Shown in pieces: positions 10,575-23,357 of a DNA stretch of 64,000 nt (within the stretch, counting starts at the first letter, position 1; every line of letters begins with the position of its first letter). The notes beneath the pieces were generated by a model, which was not told the origin of the DNA, did no database searches, and saw only the letters and a list, made by a program, of their open reading frames with translations. The position numbers were made by a program, and so were the translations under genes. The stretch is from Globicephala melas (Eukaryota; Chordata; Mammalia; Artiodactyla; Delphinidae): positions 40,387,792 through 40,451,791 of the forward strand of contig NC_083317.1 in NCBI RefSeq assembly GCF_963455315.2, read 5' to 3'.

Positions 10575-12399
10575 TTGTGGTTATTTATTTGATCACTGAC
10601 TTAGGTATTGGGGAATCTTGCTTCATACCTGTCTTCTTAGGCAAGTAAAACTTACTTAAAAATACCACCCTGCAATAAAACTTATTCTTTTTATGAACAG
10701 CTTTATTTTAGATACTTAGGTTTTAAAATATATATCTGTTAAGGATAGTGAGCATATAAGAGTAGTTATTCTATATAAATTATCACTACCCATAGAAGAA
10801 AATACAGGTAGAATTACAAGATAATTATTTTTATTGGAGGGGGCATAATTCTGAGTGCCTGGCATATGTGAGAACCCACTGGGAGAGCCAGTGTTCTCAG
10901 TATCTAGAGGCAGTGAGCAGGTCCTGGTTGTCTGGAAGAAAGATCTAGAAGTATCAGAGGAATAAAGTCCTACCAAAACCAGATTTGACTACTTCTTTTT
11001 CAATAACAAGCAGCCCAGCACTTATTTTTACTTAAACAAAAAAGCCACTAAAATCTCCCTTACATTAATAAAAACTTTCAGTGCTGACTTTAGATAATGT
11101 GAACTCACATTTATGCTTTATTCCTCATCAACCGCTACTACAATCCTGAAGTTTATAAAGCACAGGGATTTGCACTACTATTTGCTGCCCTCTGCAGGCT
11201 GACTTAAAACTTACAGATAATACTGGAATTGCGGAAAACGCAAAACCCCCTATATTTCAGTACAGATATATATTCGTGAACTTGAAGCAAGAAAGCTCAT
11301 GAAATCTTACAAAGTATTTCTATTTCTGCTGCATAGATGCCATGTGACTGGGAGCTATTACTTGTTAGATGATTGAGAAATGGAGACCTCTTTTGAGGAG
11401 TTCAGCATTAAAAGGAAAAGAGAAATATGCTTGAGGTAGAAGTTAAGTGTTGATTTGGGTTTGATTCTTAAATCACAGTGTAGTTCAACCTATGGGTCCA
11501 TATGTGAAACATTGCTTGTTACTTTTTTTTTTCCCTGCATCTTCTTTTATTAGTTGACCCTCCCTCATTCAAGGAAATTTCTCTGGAATAAATGCTAAAT
11601 ATTGGCTTTCAAATTCAGAAACCTTGATGCAAGTATAACATAGAAGGAATTAAAAACAATATTTGTCTCATTCAGTCTCTCCAATGATTAAGTCGCAAAG
11701 TATGTGGGTAGATAGTAGAAAATCCAGAATGTATTGAGGGGACTCTGAAAGTGACGGGTTTCTGCACCTACTTTCCACTAGGACCCTGAGCATCTAAGAG
11801 TTCCCACAGAATCAGCTACTCTAGAAGGGTACAGTAGCAATCTCTTAAACATAGTTAATAGGGTATGGGGGCAGAAATAAGGCTGACGCAGGCCCAGTGA
11901 GCATCCTACGGCCTGTGGTGGCATGAGAATTCCCCCCAAAGACCCCAGATGTAGAAGTGAGGGAGAGAGAGAAAGAAGCATCTGTCCTGCAAGGGCCCTA
12001 GGGGCACAAGAAGACATTACAGAAGATCACGTCTCAGTTGCAGTCACATCTTGATATTGATGCCAGCATGGAGAAAGAATGCTTGAGGAGTACCTTATAA
12101 CATGAGTTACATTTCAAAGATTGCAACACAGCATTGAGACAGACTGAACAAGAGAAGTAGATGTACTTTCCCAAACACAGGAAGAAAGAGGGGTGTGGAG
12201 GGCAGATTCTGAATTTGAATAAAGCATGAAATACTCAGAAATCCCTGGAGCAATAGAATTTATTGGAAATAATTAAGCTTTATCCTTCAGAAGAATGGGG
12301 TCTTAAGATAGAGATCTCATCCAGATATAAGAAAAATAAAGTTACATTTTTTTCATACCAGCATTTGTGATTGGAAAGATTCAAGTGAAGTTTTGAAAG
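10575..12399. other. intergenic, no gene recognised
   Basis: AT-rich unique-looking DNA; no gene, RNA or clear repeat recognised. Minus-strand open frames at 10716-10976 and 11778-12017 have no family resemblance. Confidence 0.5.
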
Positions 12400-12413
12400 A
12401 AAGTGAAAGATTT

Positions 12414-12555
12414 AATGACCTTATATGGGAAAAGAATCTAAAAAAGAGTGGTTATATGTATATGTATAACTGATTCACTTTTCTGTTCACCTGAAACTAA
12501 CACAACATTGACACAACATTGTAAAGCAACTCTCCTCCAATAAAAATTTTTTTTT
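12414..12555 (+). mobile_element. 5'-truncated L1, 3' end only
   Basis: Matches the 3' terminus of cetartiodactyl L1: a gaatctaaaaaagagtgg block, a cctgaaactaacacaacatt block and a terminal ccaataaaaa signal followed by a T/A tail. An acacaacattg block is duplicated in place at about 12498-12520. It is flanked by direct repeats aaagtgaaagattt (12400-12413 and 12556-12569), its target duplication. Confidence 0.88.
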
Positions 12556-12569
12556 AAAGTGAAAGATTT

Positions 12570-12777
12570 GGGGCTTCCCTGGCACAGTGGTTGAGAGTCC
12601 GCCTGCCGATGCAGGGGACACGGGTTCGTGCTCCGTTCCGGGAGGATCCCACATGCCGCGGAGCGGCTGGGCCCGTGAGCCATGGCCACTGAGCCTGCGC
12701 GTCCGGAGCCTGTGCTCCGCAGCGGGAGAGGCCACAACAGTGAGAGGCCCGCGTACCGCAAAAAAAAAAAAAAAAAA
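12570..12777 (+). repeat. cetacean tRNA-derived SINE (CHR type)
   Basis: Head gggcttccctggcacagtgg (a small deletion against other copies), a well-kept body ending gtaccgc and an A tail of about 20 bases. Target duplication aaagtgaaagatt at 12556-12568 and 12778-12790. The left copy is also the 3' target duplication of the preceding L1. Confidence 0.95.
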
Positions 12778-12929
12778 AAAGTGAAAGATTCAAAAGAATG
12801 TTCTGAAGAAATCACTCCAGCACTAGGACTTGGCACTTGTCCATCCTTCACTAGCATCTTACTCTCTGTTCACATTTGGTGTTCAGAGTGTCTCCTTTTC
12901 TTGTCTACCTTTAGCCCCTCTCTTAGTTT

Positions 12930-13055
12930 GAATAACTTTCCCCAGCTCAAAAGAAAGCAGCAGGAGGACAGGTATTGTATCGGTTTTGCTTATCATTTGT
13001 CTCCACTGCCTAGAATGGTTGCTGGCTTATGGTACATGCTTAATAAATAATGATT
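12930..13055 (+). repeat. L2/MIR-type 3' end relic
   Basis: The blocks ccactgcctagaatggttg, then ggcttatggtacatgcttaa and taaataatga match the common 3' end shared by L2-class elements. Diverged. Confidence 0.6.
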
Positions 13056-13059
13056 AAAA

Positions 13060-15385
13060 TGAAATAATTTCTTAACTAGATGACTAAAGCTCAGATGAGA
13101 AACAGTCTTTTGTGAGAAATGCAGAATTAAGGCAAAATATTACTTTCACCTTTTCCTTCTCATTAATGGCCTGTGAATAAGTTTTGTGGATACTTAACTG
13201 GGTGTGTGGCAGTTCCTAGGACCCAACTTGGAAATTATAAGAGATTCGCCATTTGTCAACACAGAGGTCTGGCAGATTTTATCTTTTCTTAGAATTATAT
13301 TTTAAATGTTACAGTTTACTGTCTTCTCTTTTAGGTGACCCTTTCATCATCAATTTCTCTAGCTCAGCATCCCTAGAAAGAGTGGGAAAGGGGTCAGAGA
13401 TGTGTTCATGAAGCAAAAAATAAAAGGACAAATTCCAGATTAATTTAGCTTAGTATTTCAAACAAACATTGTTGTCTGCTGCCCCTTACTGGTAAGATAA
13501 TAAAATTGCTAAATCACATTTTAAAAGTGTAGTTCTTGGCACTGAAATCAGATTTTACAGGAAATAGCTCCTTTATCACACACACACACAAAATTACACA
13601 AGTGAATTTTCTCAAATACTGAACACCATGTGGGAAGACCACTTAATCAAAAGCAGTTTTCTGGCCTTCAGTTTGGATAATTGTGGAGAAAAGTTAAGTA
13701 GGAAAAGTACTCAAACAAACCTCATATGTGTAAGATGCTCTCGCTTGCTTGAAAACTTGGACGTTTTCATTGGCAACGAATACTGTCAGTTGATTCACTT
13801 GAAGTGACAAGCTCATTTATGAGAAAATACCTGCCAGGTGCCCATGTCTGGATAATCAGGGTTTGTCTGCCAGTCACTCTTTCACATAAAACTGGCATTC
13901 GTTGAAAAGCAGCAGCTAATTTAGATTTCAGTTGACACTAGAGCACAAGAGCTTTTGTCATGATAGCCGTCATAATACATCATTATTCAACAAAAGTGCT
14001 TTATGCACGCTTCCCATGTTATCACACAGAAGTTAGCAGCAGGCCTGAACCGCTGGGAAAACTGGCAGCAGAACTTGGAGGGCTCTCAGAGCCTTGGGGG
14101 TTGGGCCTCTGAATGTAGAGCCAGCAATTCTGCCCTGGTCTCTGTTAATGGTTAAAGAGCCCAGGGATTCCAGTTATTAGAGTAATGTTCTACCTCTAGT
14201 GCCAGGTTGGCTAGCCATGGAGGACTTTAATTTGGACATGAAAAATGGCCATGGTTTACCAAGGAGGTGATCCAGAACTGTAGGTTAACAACCTAATCTG
14301 TGGTTTCCTCTGCTGTATCTTCAGGAAACACCACATCTCCTGGGGCTGGATTGAGATAGGCAGCCCAAAGCAGTGTACAGGAAGGACCTAATTCTTGGAA
14401 AACAGGTAGATAAGAATATGGGTAAGAAGACAATGCTGAAAATCTAGTCTAAAAGACAAGGCAAGGTTGAAAATGGAAAGTGAACAATGAAGGCGGAAGT
14501 CAGGATAGCGGAGAACAGACTGGAGGAGGAAGCAATTGAAGAATCACTTTGTGCAAAAGCTGAAGAAATAAAAGCCTCCATCAGCACAAGAGTTCCGGCA
14601 GTCACCTCTTTGTGGTACCTGATTTGCGACATGGGGCTTAAAGGCAGTGCCCTAAAGGAATTGTGCAGGGCCAAAGAGGACAGCTAGGCGGGGAAAGAAC
14701 TACCTGAAGCTAAAAGAAAACAGGATCAGAAAAAGTGGCCCCAGGAAGGGAGCTAAAAGTCAGATGGTAATTCTAAGCAGAGACCCATCAGGTCCTGTAT
14801 TGTTTCAGATATGCATGTTCTCCCCTGTCGCTGTCTCTCCTCTGTCTGCCCTTTGCAGTGAACTACTGGAAAGAATAACACTGTCTCCTCTTACTCGTTT
14901 TCAGCCCTTTGCACTCAAATTTCATGCCCTGCACTCCACTCAACATTGTAAAGGTGGCTTCCTAACTGAAAAATCCTATAGATTTACCTATTTTAATCCT
15001 CATTTTGCTACTTTATTTCCATCAAGCCTCTTCTCAAAAGTCTCCTGATCAAAAGTCTTCTCTCGAAAGAGAAGCCTTTCCTGATTCCCCCAAATAAAAC
15101 ATTGCTTACTGTCATGGTGTCGCCTTTCCCTATGTTGTCCTCTTTTTATGTTTATTTTAGGAAATTCCGGATATAGGAAAGTAAACAGGTAATTCAAAAA
15201 TTACCTAATTCATGGGCAAACTTGTTTTACCTAGTTCCACACCAAATTTCCCCTCCTATGCTATCTTGAAGTAGTGCCCAGACATCATATCTTTTCATAC
15301 ATAAATACTTCATATGTATCTCTATAAAATAAGGAAATTTTTTGTTAATCATAATACCATTATCATAACTGAAAACAAGATAATA
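13060..15385. other. intergenic, no gene recognised
   Basis: No coding signal. A (CA)n of about 12 bases lies at 13577-13588. The part at 14880-15140 looks like an old interspersed element but I cannot name it. Open frames at 14444-14687 on both strands overlap and show no family resemblance. Confidence 0.5.
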
Positions 15386-15387
15386 AG

Positions 15388-15975
15388 TCTTGGTATATAT
15401 ACAATGGAATATTATTCAGCCATAACAAAGAGGAAATCATACCTTTTTCAACAACATGGATGGATTGTGAAGACATTATGCTAAGTGAAATAAGTCATAC
15501 AGTGAAAGACAAATACTATATTATCTCACTTATGTGTGGAATCTAAAAAAAAAAAAAGAAATAGAGCAAGAGAGAGAAAACCAAACTCATAGAAAAAGAG
15601 ATCTGACTTGTGGTTACTAAAGGCAGAGGGTGGGAGGAGGGTAAATTGGAGGAAGTTGGTCAAAAATACAAACTTCCATTTATAAGATAAATAAGTACTA
15701 GCGATGTAATGAACATGATGGCTATACTTAACACTGCTGTATGATATATAAGAAAGTCATTACAAGAGTAAATCCTGATAGTTCTATAAGGAGAATTTTT
15801 TTCTTTTTTTCTTTTCTTCTATCTTTTCCTTTTATTACATCCATGAGTAGATGGATGTTAGCTGAACCTATTGTGGTCATCATTTCACAATATATGTAAA
15901 TCTAACCATCATGCTGAACACCTTAAACTTATACAGTGTTGTATGTCAATCATTTCTCAATAGAACTGGGAAAAA
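15388..15975 (+). mobile_element. L1 LINE, end of ORF2 and 3' UTR, sense
   Basis: Begins with the end of ORF2: atggaatattattcagccat, then the aacatggatggattg and gctaagtgaaataagtcata blocks. Next is the typical ctcacttatgtgtggaatct with an A13 run, and the 3'UTR block ccttaaacttatacagtgtt. It ends with caatagaactgggaaaaa. Heavily truncated at the 5' side and non-functional. Confidence 0.88.
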
Positions 15976-16719
15976 TATCATAATTCTTTAATATGGCAAA
16001 TAGTGTTTAAATGACCAGTTTACTCATTAATATCATTTTCTGCCTTGTTTGAATCAGTATTTAAATAAGGTATATAACTGATTTGTTGATAAGTTTCTTA
16101 ATTCTCTTTTAATCCATAAATTCCTTCTCTCTCTCTCCATATTTTTCCCTCGGCAGTCTATTTATTGAAAGAAAAACTTGATCATTTGTCCTGTCTAGTT
16201 TCCCATTCTGGATTTTGCTGATGAGTTTCACTACTATTTTCCTCTTGTATTTTCCTTCTGTATTTCCTGTGCAGCGATGGCTGGATCATATGAGGTTTTC
16301 TTGGTGGGACTGCTTCATAGGGGTTGTGGTGTTGTTACAACAGAAAGTATACTATCTGCTTTTGTGATGTAGGCAGAAATTGGTTGGTATTGACTTGATC
16401 CATTAACGCATTAGGAGTTGCAAAATGATAAATTTCAATTCTGTTGTTCTATCTCAGTTTATTAACTGGACTACTGCTATAAAGAAAAACTTCCCCTCAT
16501 CAGTTTTTTAGTTACCCAGCAATAGAGTTCATACAGGAAAGATGGGATAAATGCTTGATTGCTTCTCTTGTTTAAAATTAAGGTTCAAAATAATGAGTTC
16601 CTTAGCATCCTGCAGCAGTTACCAGTTAGTGTTGTTATTTATCTCAGTTTGTTAAAAAAACTCCCCCATTCCCCACCCCTACGAACTCAATAGCTTAAAA
16701 GAATAAAGCACTTTTGATT

Positions 16720-19274
16720 TTCACCAAGATGGAGAAACAATTTCTTGTTTCTCCACAATATTCTTCTGCCTAAAATATTTTTTAAAAATACAAAATGTAT
16801 GAAACAACAATTTGTAAGACAGTGGACGTTAGACAACAAAGGACAATTATCTCTGAGAGACATGAAGCAAACAAGGTAAGTTCAGTGAATGCTCCACTGT
16901 ACTAACTTGGGGGAATTTAGAGGCCACAGCAAAGGGAGGGAAAACTGAGGCAGATCCCAGCATACTCCTGGAATGAGGAGATGCAGCTAAGATTTTAGCG
17001 AGTCCAAAGAAACTAGAGTTCTCGGGACGTAGTACCAGAGAAGAGAGAAGTGTTCATCTAGAGAGCTGTGGAGATAAACATAGGTACATCCTCAAGTATC
17101 AGCTTAATACTGATCAGTATATGCATGTGAGGAAACTCCCTGAGGTTGAAGGAAGAACCAAAAGAAAAGATTAGAGGCAACAGTGCCCAGCACTCACACA
17201 GGGCCACAAATAGTGCTTGTTTCCACCAGCCAGCTTAGAAAACCCATGATTTATAAAACATTAGGAACAGTACATGGAAGGGCCTTATCTCAAGAGTAGA
17301 GATTATGTAGCTCTGGACTAAGCACTGAGCTGATCTCACCTAAGAATCTTAAATTCAAGAGTCTGAAAAGTCAAACCATTTTCAGGTCACATAACTGTAA
17401 CCCAGAACAAAGTTTAAGAATCCTTATAGGAATGCAGAAAATATCCAATACCCACAAGGTAAAATTTACATTGTCTGGCATCCAATACAGTATTATTAGG
17501 CATGGAAAGAAGCAGGAGAATAAGACCTATTATTATGAGGGTATAAGCTATTTAAAACCCATCCAGAATGGACACACCTGTTAGAATTAGTGAACAAGAA
17601 CATTAAAAATTTATTATAACTGTATTTCATACATTCAGAAACTTAAGAAGAGACATGAAAGATGTTAAAAAGACCCAAACCAAACTTTTAAAGATTAAAA
17701 CTGCAATGTGTGAAATGAAAATGTTGACTGTGAGTAATGGCAGGTTAGAGATTCTAAAAGAAAAGATTAAGGATTATTTACCTTGAAGGTACAGCAAGAG
17801 AGCTATTCAAAATAAAACACACAGAAAAGAGGGGATTTTTTTTTTTTGAATGAACAAAGCTGTGAGTTGCAGCACAATTGAAGCAGACTAATCTACACAT
17901 ATTTGTAGTCCCTGAAAGAGAGGAGAGAGAGAGAGAAGGAGACAGAAAAATTACTTGAAGAAATATGGCTAAAATTTTCCAGATTAAATGAAAGCTATAA
18001 AGGCTCAAATCCAGGAAGCTCAACAAATCTTAAGCACAAGAATCATGAATAAAAATATACCAAGGCAAATCATAATGAAATTGCTCAAAACCAGGGTAAT
18101 CTTAAAAGCAACTACACAAATGCACAATACATACAGATGACAGCAAATTTCTTGTCAGAAACAATGCAAGTAAGACAACAATGGAGCAAGCACTGAAGAA
18201 AAAGTGTCAATTCTATACCCAGTGAAAAATGTTTCAAAGATGATGGTAAAATAAAGACCTCTTCAGACATATAAAAGCTGAAAGATGTCCAGTATACCCA
18301 CACTGTAAGAGATATTCAAGGAAATCCTTCAGTTAGAAGAAAAATGATGGAAATATTATCAATACCAAGGAATGAATAATTCCAGAAATGGTAAATTCAT
18401 AGGTAAATAAATGTGTGTTTCTTTATTATTTAAATCTTTTAAAAGATAATTGGTTATTTAAACAAAAATAGTAACAATGTAGGGTGGAGTTTATAACACA
18501 AAAACTATATAACAAAAACCATAATGACCACAATAGCAAAAAGGTCAGGTGAGGAGAAAAGGAAGTATGTACTATTGTAAAGTTCTCTTGCTATATTTTA
18601 AGATAGACTGTGAAAGTAAATGTATATACTATAAAACTTAAAGCAACCATGAATATAACAAAACAATAAATTACAGATAATAAGGAAACAATGGAAATAA
18701 AATAAAATTATATAAAGTATTTACTTAAATGAAGGAAGAAAAAGATGGAAAAAGGAGAAAAAAACAGATGAATAAAGTGGAAAAAAACAAGATGATGCTG
18801 TAAAATCTCATACTAGTCACATTAAATGCACATTGTCTAAATACCCCAATTAAAAGGAGAAAATTATCAAATTGTTTTAGAAAATCAGGACCCAACTGGT
18901 ATGCTGCCGACAAAAAACACACTTCAGATATAAAGATACAAATAGGCTAAAGGTATAAGAATGGAAAGAGATACATCATGCTATTAATAATCAAAGAAGG
19001 TTAGAATGGCTATGTTAATATCATACAAAGTAGATTTCAGAACAAAGAATTTTACCAGGGCAAAGAATGTCATTTCACAATGATAAAATTGTCAATTTAT
19101 CAAAAGGACAAAGCATTCCTAAATGTTTATTCACCTAATAACAGAGCTTCAAAATACATGAAGCAAAAATTTATAGAACTATAAGGAGAAATGGGCAAGT
19201 TTGCAAGTATACTTAGAGAGTTCAATACCGTTATCTTAATAATTGTTGGAACAAGTAGATGGAAAATCAGTAAT
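16720..19274 (+). mobile_element. old L1M-type LINE, sense, first part
   Basis: Starts with a 5'UTR-like caccaagatggagaaacaa and continues through regions resembling the L1 5' part and ORF1 (17640-18360, for example agacctcttcagacat and gatattcaaggaaatccttc). The beginning of ORF2 follows at 18870-19274 (ggacccaactggtatgctgc, gtagatttcagaacaaag, cagagcttcaaaatacatga). Many frameshifts and stops; no function. It is interrupted at about 19275 by other repeat material and resumes at about 19756. Confidence 0.8.
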
Positions 19275-19755
19275 TGTTCTTAGATTTCAGGAATCCATGG
19301 CCTGAGAGCTAAATCCATCCTCTCCCTGTTCCACCTGTTTTTGTAAATAACTTTTTATTAGGTTAAAGACAGGTTTTTTCACTTATATGTATTGTCTATG
19401 GCTTCTTTCACATCACAACAGTAGATATTTATGGCTGTTTTCACATTGTAACAGAATAGTAGTATTTAGGGGGAAATTTATAGCACTAGGTGCCAATATT
19501 TTGTACAGAAAGAAAATAAAAACCAACACATCAAACTTTGTGAAACACCACTAAAGCATTACTTAGAGGGAAAGTTATAGCACTAAGTGCCAATAAAATA
19601 AAAAAAGATCTGAAATAAATCACTTTAACTTCCACCTTAAGAGTTGCATAATGGTGCCAAAGACTCTATGGCCAGCAAAGCCTAAAATGTTTACTATGTT
19701 TCTCTTTAAAGAAGAGTCTACTGATGCATGACAGAGATTAGAAGAGTACAACCAC
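19275..19755. repeat. composite insertion: hAT relic with L1 pieces
   Basis: Two parts resemble a mammalian hAT element: 19320-19440 (ccacctgtttttgtaaataa, tattgtctatggcttctttc) and 19660-19710 (tatggccagcaaagcctaaa, atgtttactatg). Between them lies L1 ORF2-like DNA with the block ttatagcactaggtgccaat (19481-19500), repeated in diverged form at about 19575-19594, and ttaacttccaccttaag. The mix interrupts the sense L1. Confidence 0.6.
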
Positions 19756-20075
19756 TTTGACCTAATAGACATTATAGACCACTCCATTCAGCAATAGCAG
19801 AAGACATTGTTTTCAAGTGCACCTGGTACATGTACCAAGAAAGACCATATTCTGAGCCATAAAACAAGTCTCACGTAATTCAAAAGGATTAAAGTCATAC
19901 AACATTCGTTCTCTGATCACAATAGAATTAAGTGGGGATGATGGGGATACATCTGTCAAATCATCACAGTGATGGTTTTATGTGTGCACACATATGTCAC
20001 AACTTATCAAGTTATACAGGTTAAATACGTGCAGTTTATTGTATGTCTGTTATAGTTCAATAAAACTGTTTTAAA
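19756..20075 (+). mobile_element. old L1M-type LINE, sense, continuation and 3' end
   Basis: ORF2 resumes with gacctaatagacattataga and runs to gatcacaatagaattaag (19935). After a large internal deletion the 3' end appears: tacaggttaaatacgtgcag, tttattgtatgtctgttata and gttcaataaaactgttttaa. Confidence 0.78.
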
Positions 20076-20079
20076 AATA

Positions 20080-20570
20080 GGCATGAAACATAATCTGAGC
20101 AGTTCAGCTTCTCCAGGCTGAGCTTTGTTGGTCAGCAGGTGGCTGGCTGGTCTAGAATGACCTCAGCTGAGATGACTTAATTCTGTTACACGCAATGTCT
20201 CATTGGCCAGCAGGCTAGTTTGGACTTTTTCACAATGTGGTAGGAGGGTGGCAAGAATGAGAAAGCACAACTGTGTAAGAGAGCAAGCAGAAGCATGTAA
20301 GGCTTCTTGAGGACCAGACTCAGAACTGGCACACTGTCCTTTCTGCTACATTCTATTGGTCAAAGAGAGCTAGAGGGCCAGTCCAGATTCAAGGGATGGG
20401 GAAAAATACACTACCTACTGATGCGAGGAACTGCAGTCATGTGGTAAGGGGCAGAGATACAGGGAAGGAAATAATTGAGGCTGTTTGGGCAATCAATCTT
20501 AGGATCATTATTAACTCATGGATTTAATCCTATTTGATGTATTTTAGTCAATTGCAGTTATTCTTATTGC
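20080..20570. repeat. old interspersed element, class uncertain
   Basis: Blocks such as ggtggctggctggtctagaa, gctacattctattggtcaaa and cagtcatgtggtaaggggca are arranged like an old mammalian LTR-type repeat read in reverse. Family not assigned. Confidence 0.35.
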
Positions 20571-21284
20571 TAGCATTCAAATTGTCCATACTAGGACAGT
20601 AGGAGCCACCGTTTACTTGGAACCCCCTGCCACGTCCTCTCAGTCTGGAAACTACATTTCCCAGATTCCCCTTTCCTATGTGGGTTTGGGTCAGAGTTTG
20701 TCAATGACAGGAACTCATGCAAAATTTGAAAGTTGTAAGTGGAGACAGAAGCCATTATTCTCAGGAGTTTGCTGTGACCAGGTTCATTGGCTTCACAGAC
20801 CCGTCCATGAGCTCCCACTTCAAAGTCACTGTAGGTTGAGTGACAGCTTCTCAAACTCTTCTAGAATTCTTGCTTTTCAAACTGATCCAAGCTTCATGCT
20901 AAAGACATTAGTGATGTGATCCTCTGGCTGCTTTCTCAGCTTTTCCACACTCATGTGAATTCAGACTCTTACAACAAACCCTTTTATTCCCATAATAATT
21001 GTTGTGGCTCTTCTCTTATTTGAATCTGGGCTGATAAAGAGTTTCTTCAAGTTGGCTTCTGAGTCCTTTTGACATTGTGTAGTCTTTAATAACTCTTACT
21101 TTCTGGTATAAGAAGATATTCTAAGGTTATCCTGTATTATTACTGCCCAAGATCTGGAATCAGCCATTTCTTCAGAGACCAGCTGGTTTTTTGTTTGTTT
21201 GTTTGTTTGTTTTAAGTTACTTGGAATAGTTCCTCTCCGAATACATGGTTTATTAATAATAGCTCCTTTCATTATCTCACATTA

Positions 21285-21385
21285 AATTTTTTATATATTT
21301 GCTTATTGTCTGTCTCCTCTAGAATATGTCTAATGAGAGCACGGACTTTGTTTACCACTGTATCCCTAGTACATTTTCAGATACT
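21285..21385 (+). repeat. L2 3' end relic
   Basis: Blocks ttgtctgtctcctctagaat, gagagcacggactttgttt and actgtatccctagtacattt are the familiar L2 3' end pattern. Confidence 0.65.
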
Positions 21386-21389
21386 AAAA

Positions 21390-23340
21390 ATTTTTATTTT
21401 CTTACTCTTATCAAGTGATCTCTTACATTTTCTATTTGATTACTAATAGCTTCAGCCCCTTTAATACAGGATTAACTCCTGCACCAGAAATTTAACAGTT
21501 TGTGTTCTTACCTTGTTTATTTATAAAATACATCCCACAGATTTCTGACATCTTTTTTTTAAGGCTATGTGTAATGAAGAAAATGTTGGCAAGATAAGTT
21601 TAAACTTTTTATGTCAGAATTACTATGCAAGGTGACAAGTCAGCTGCTATTTTTTTGTCTTTATTACACTAAAATTAAATTCAACGTTTACAATTTCAAA
21701 AAAAAAAATCCCAGAAAAGTGCCTGTGATATGCCAGGCATTTTTCTTCCAAGGACAAGCCTTGGAATACATACAGTAAAAATCCACTACACTGGGGCAAA
21801 AGTAAGCGTGGCTTTGAGCAAAAATTTGCTGCAATGCAGCTGTCATGTGACACCTAGTAGCCCTGTAGGTTTTGTGGACACAAAAAATAAACAGTGAACT
21901 CAGAAAAATACCACTGCGGTAGTCTATTTTATATAAGTACCCTGGTGCCAAACATTTGATGCTAACCACAGAGCAAAAAAGCCAGTATGCAGATTAATAC
22001 ATGGTAAAAATTGAAATGTAAATAATCATAGTCACACCAGTACAAACCACATGTTTTTCATAAAATGTCTCCGATTTACTTACTGGCAGGTTAAGTATCT
22101 GTAATTGGACAAAGCCTTCAGACTGGAGAAATATAATCTTTCTACTATAAACTTCAGTGATTTGAATTGATTGAGATAGAGGAGTAGCTATAAATTTCTT
22201 GGTGTTTTAACAAATTTGGTGTTTTAACAGCTGAACTAAGAGTGCAGTTAGGTCCTTTATGTTTTACCAAGTCAATATACTTTAATATAAAAATAAACAT
22301 GTTGAAATTGTATTTGTAAAAAGAGTTTCCAAAATTCATCAGGTTTTTAAAAACAATTCTTATCTTTATATTTTCAGTCTTCTTTATAACTTGCCTATAC
22401 AATCCATAAAGATATTGTGAATTACTGGTATCTGAATTCTTCAGTTTTAGTGTTTTGTAAAGTAGGAACACATTGAAAAATGGAAAAAATAACTCTAAAT
22501 GAGTCAGAAACCACTCACAGATTTCTTAAAGCCAAAAAAGTAAACAGGAATGACCAAACTGATACTGTCAAACCAGTATCCAAGCTGTGATCTACTGTGA
22601 TCTACCAAATGAGTCTGTTTGGTAAACTACAAATGGGTTAAAGAGATAATAGTAAGCATTTGTATTCTTTTTATACTATAAATATAAAATACCTTATCTC
22701 AAGCGAGGGAACGCTATAATAAAAAGAATCTATTGATCTATAATAAAAATATATCTGTTTTGATAGCTCAAGATTCATTTCACTGCAGGCCTTGATGCGA
22801 AAGGAATAAGGAAAGCAGAGCATGCTGGGTAACAGTAGTATATGTCCCGCGGCAGCATATGGAAAATAATCAGATTGCAAGCCTTCTGGGCTGGGCTTTC
22901 TAGTTAACTAAATACCATACACACACATTCATTTTCTCCTGTCTGTGTTGTCCCAGAAGCAGACACCAAGATGGAGTTTGAAATGCAAGAGTTGCAGTAG
23001 AGATAGCACCTGCGCAAGATCAAGAGCAGAGAGAGCAAAAGTGGTCAGAGAAAGCCTACAATCCGCACAAGTCTGACACTTGTGAAAGTGAAAGGGTAAG
23101 GACGAAAGACTGGGGAGGAAGAGCCTCAGACCATGCTGCAGCTCTGAGAAAGTCTCAGCCCAGTGAGGAACGCTGGTGCAAAGACTGCCCATAGTTTCTA
23201 ATTGGGAGGAGACTTCCATCCTCCAAGAGCGTGCTGTGCTGTCTCTCCAGGGAGCTGCTTGAAGACAGCTTGACCTTGATTTGAACCCTGGGGTATAACC
23301 TGAAGGCACTGCAGTTGGAGACTGTCAGCTCACGGTACTC
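21390..23340. other. intergenic, no gene recognised
   Basis: No coding signal. Part at about 22950-23330 (agcagacaccaagatggagt onward) may be an old LTR in reverse, but the family is not clear. An imperfect local duplication (ggtgttttaacaaatttggt) is seen at 22200-22228. Confidence 0.45.
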
Positions 23341-23357
23341 ATGGAGAGCTTCTCTCT

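Noticed and set aside
12438..13050. Several 80-139 codon frames on both strands
   Set aside because: They are translations of the SINE body and its A tail; the same peptides recur at 1.7-2.0 and 2.7-2.9 kb.
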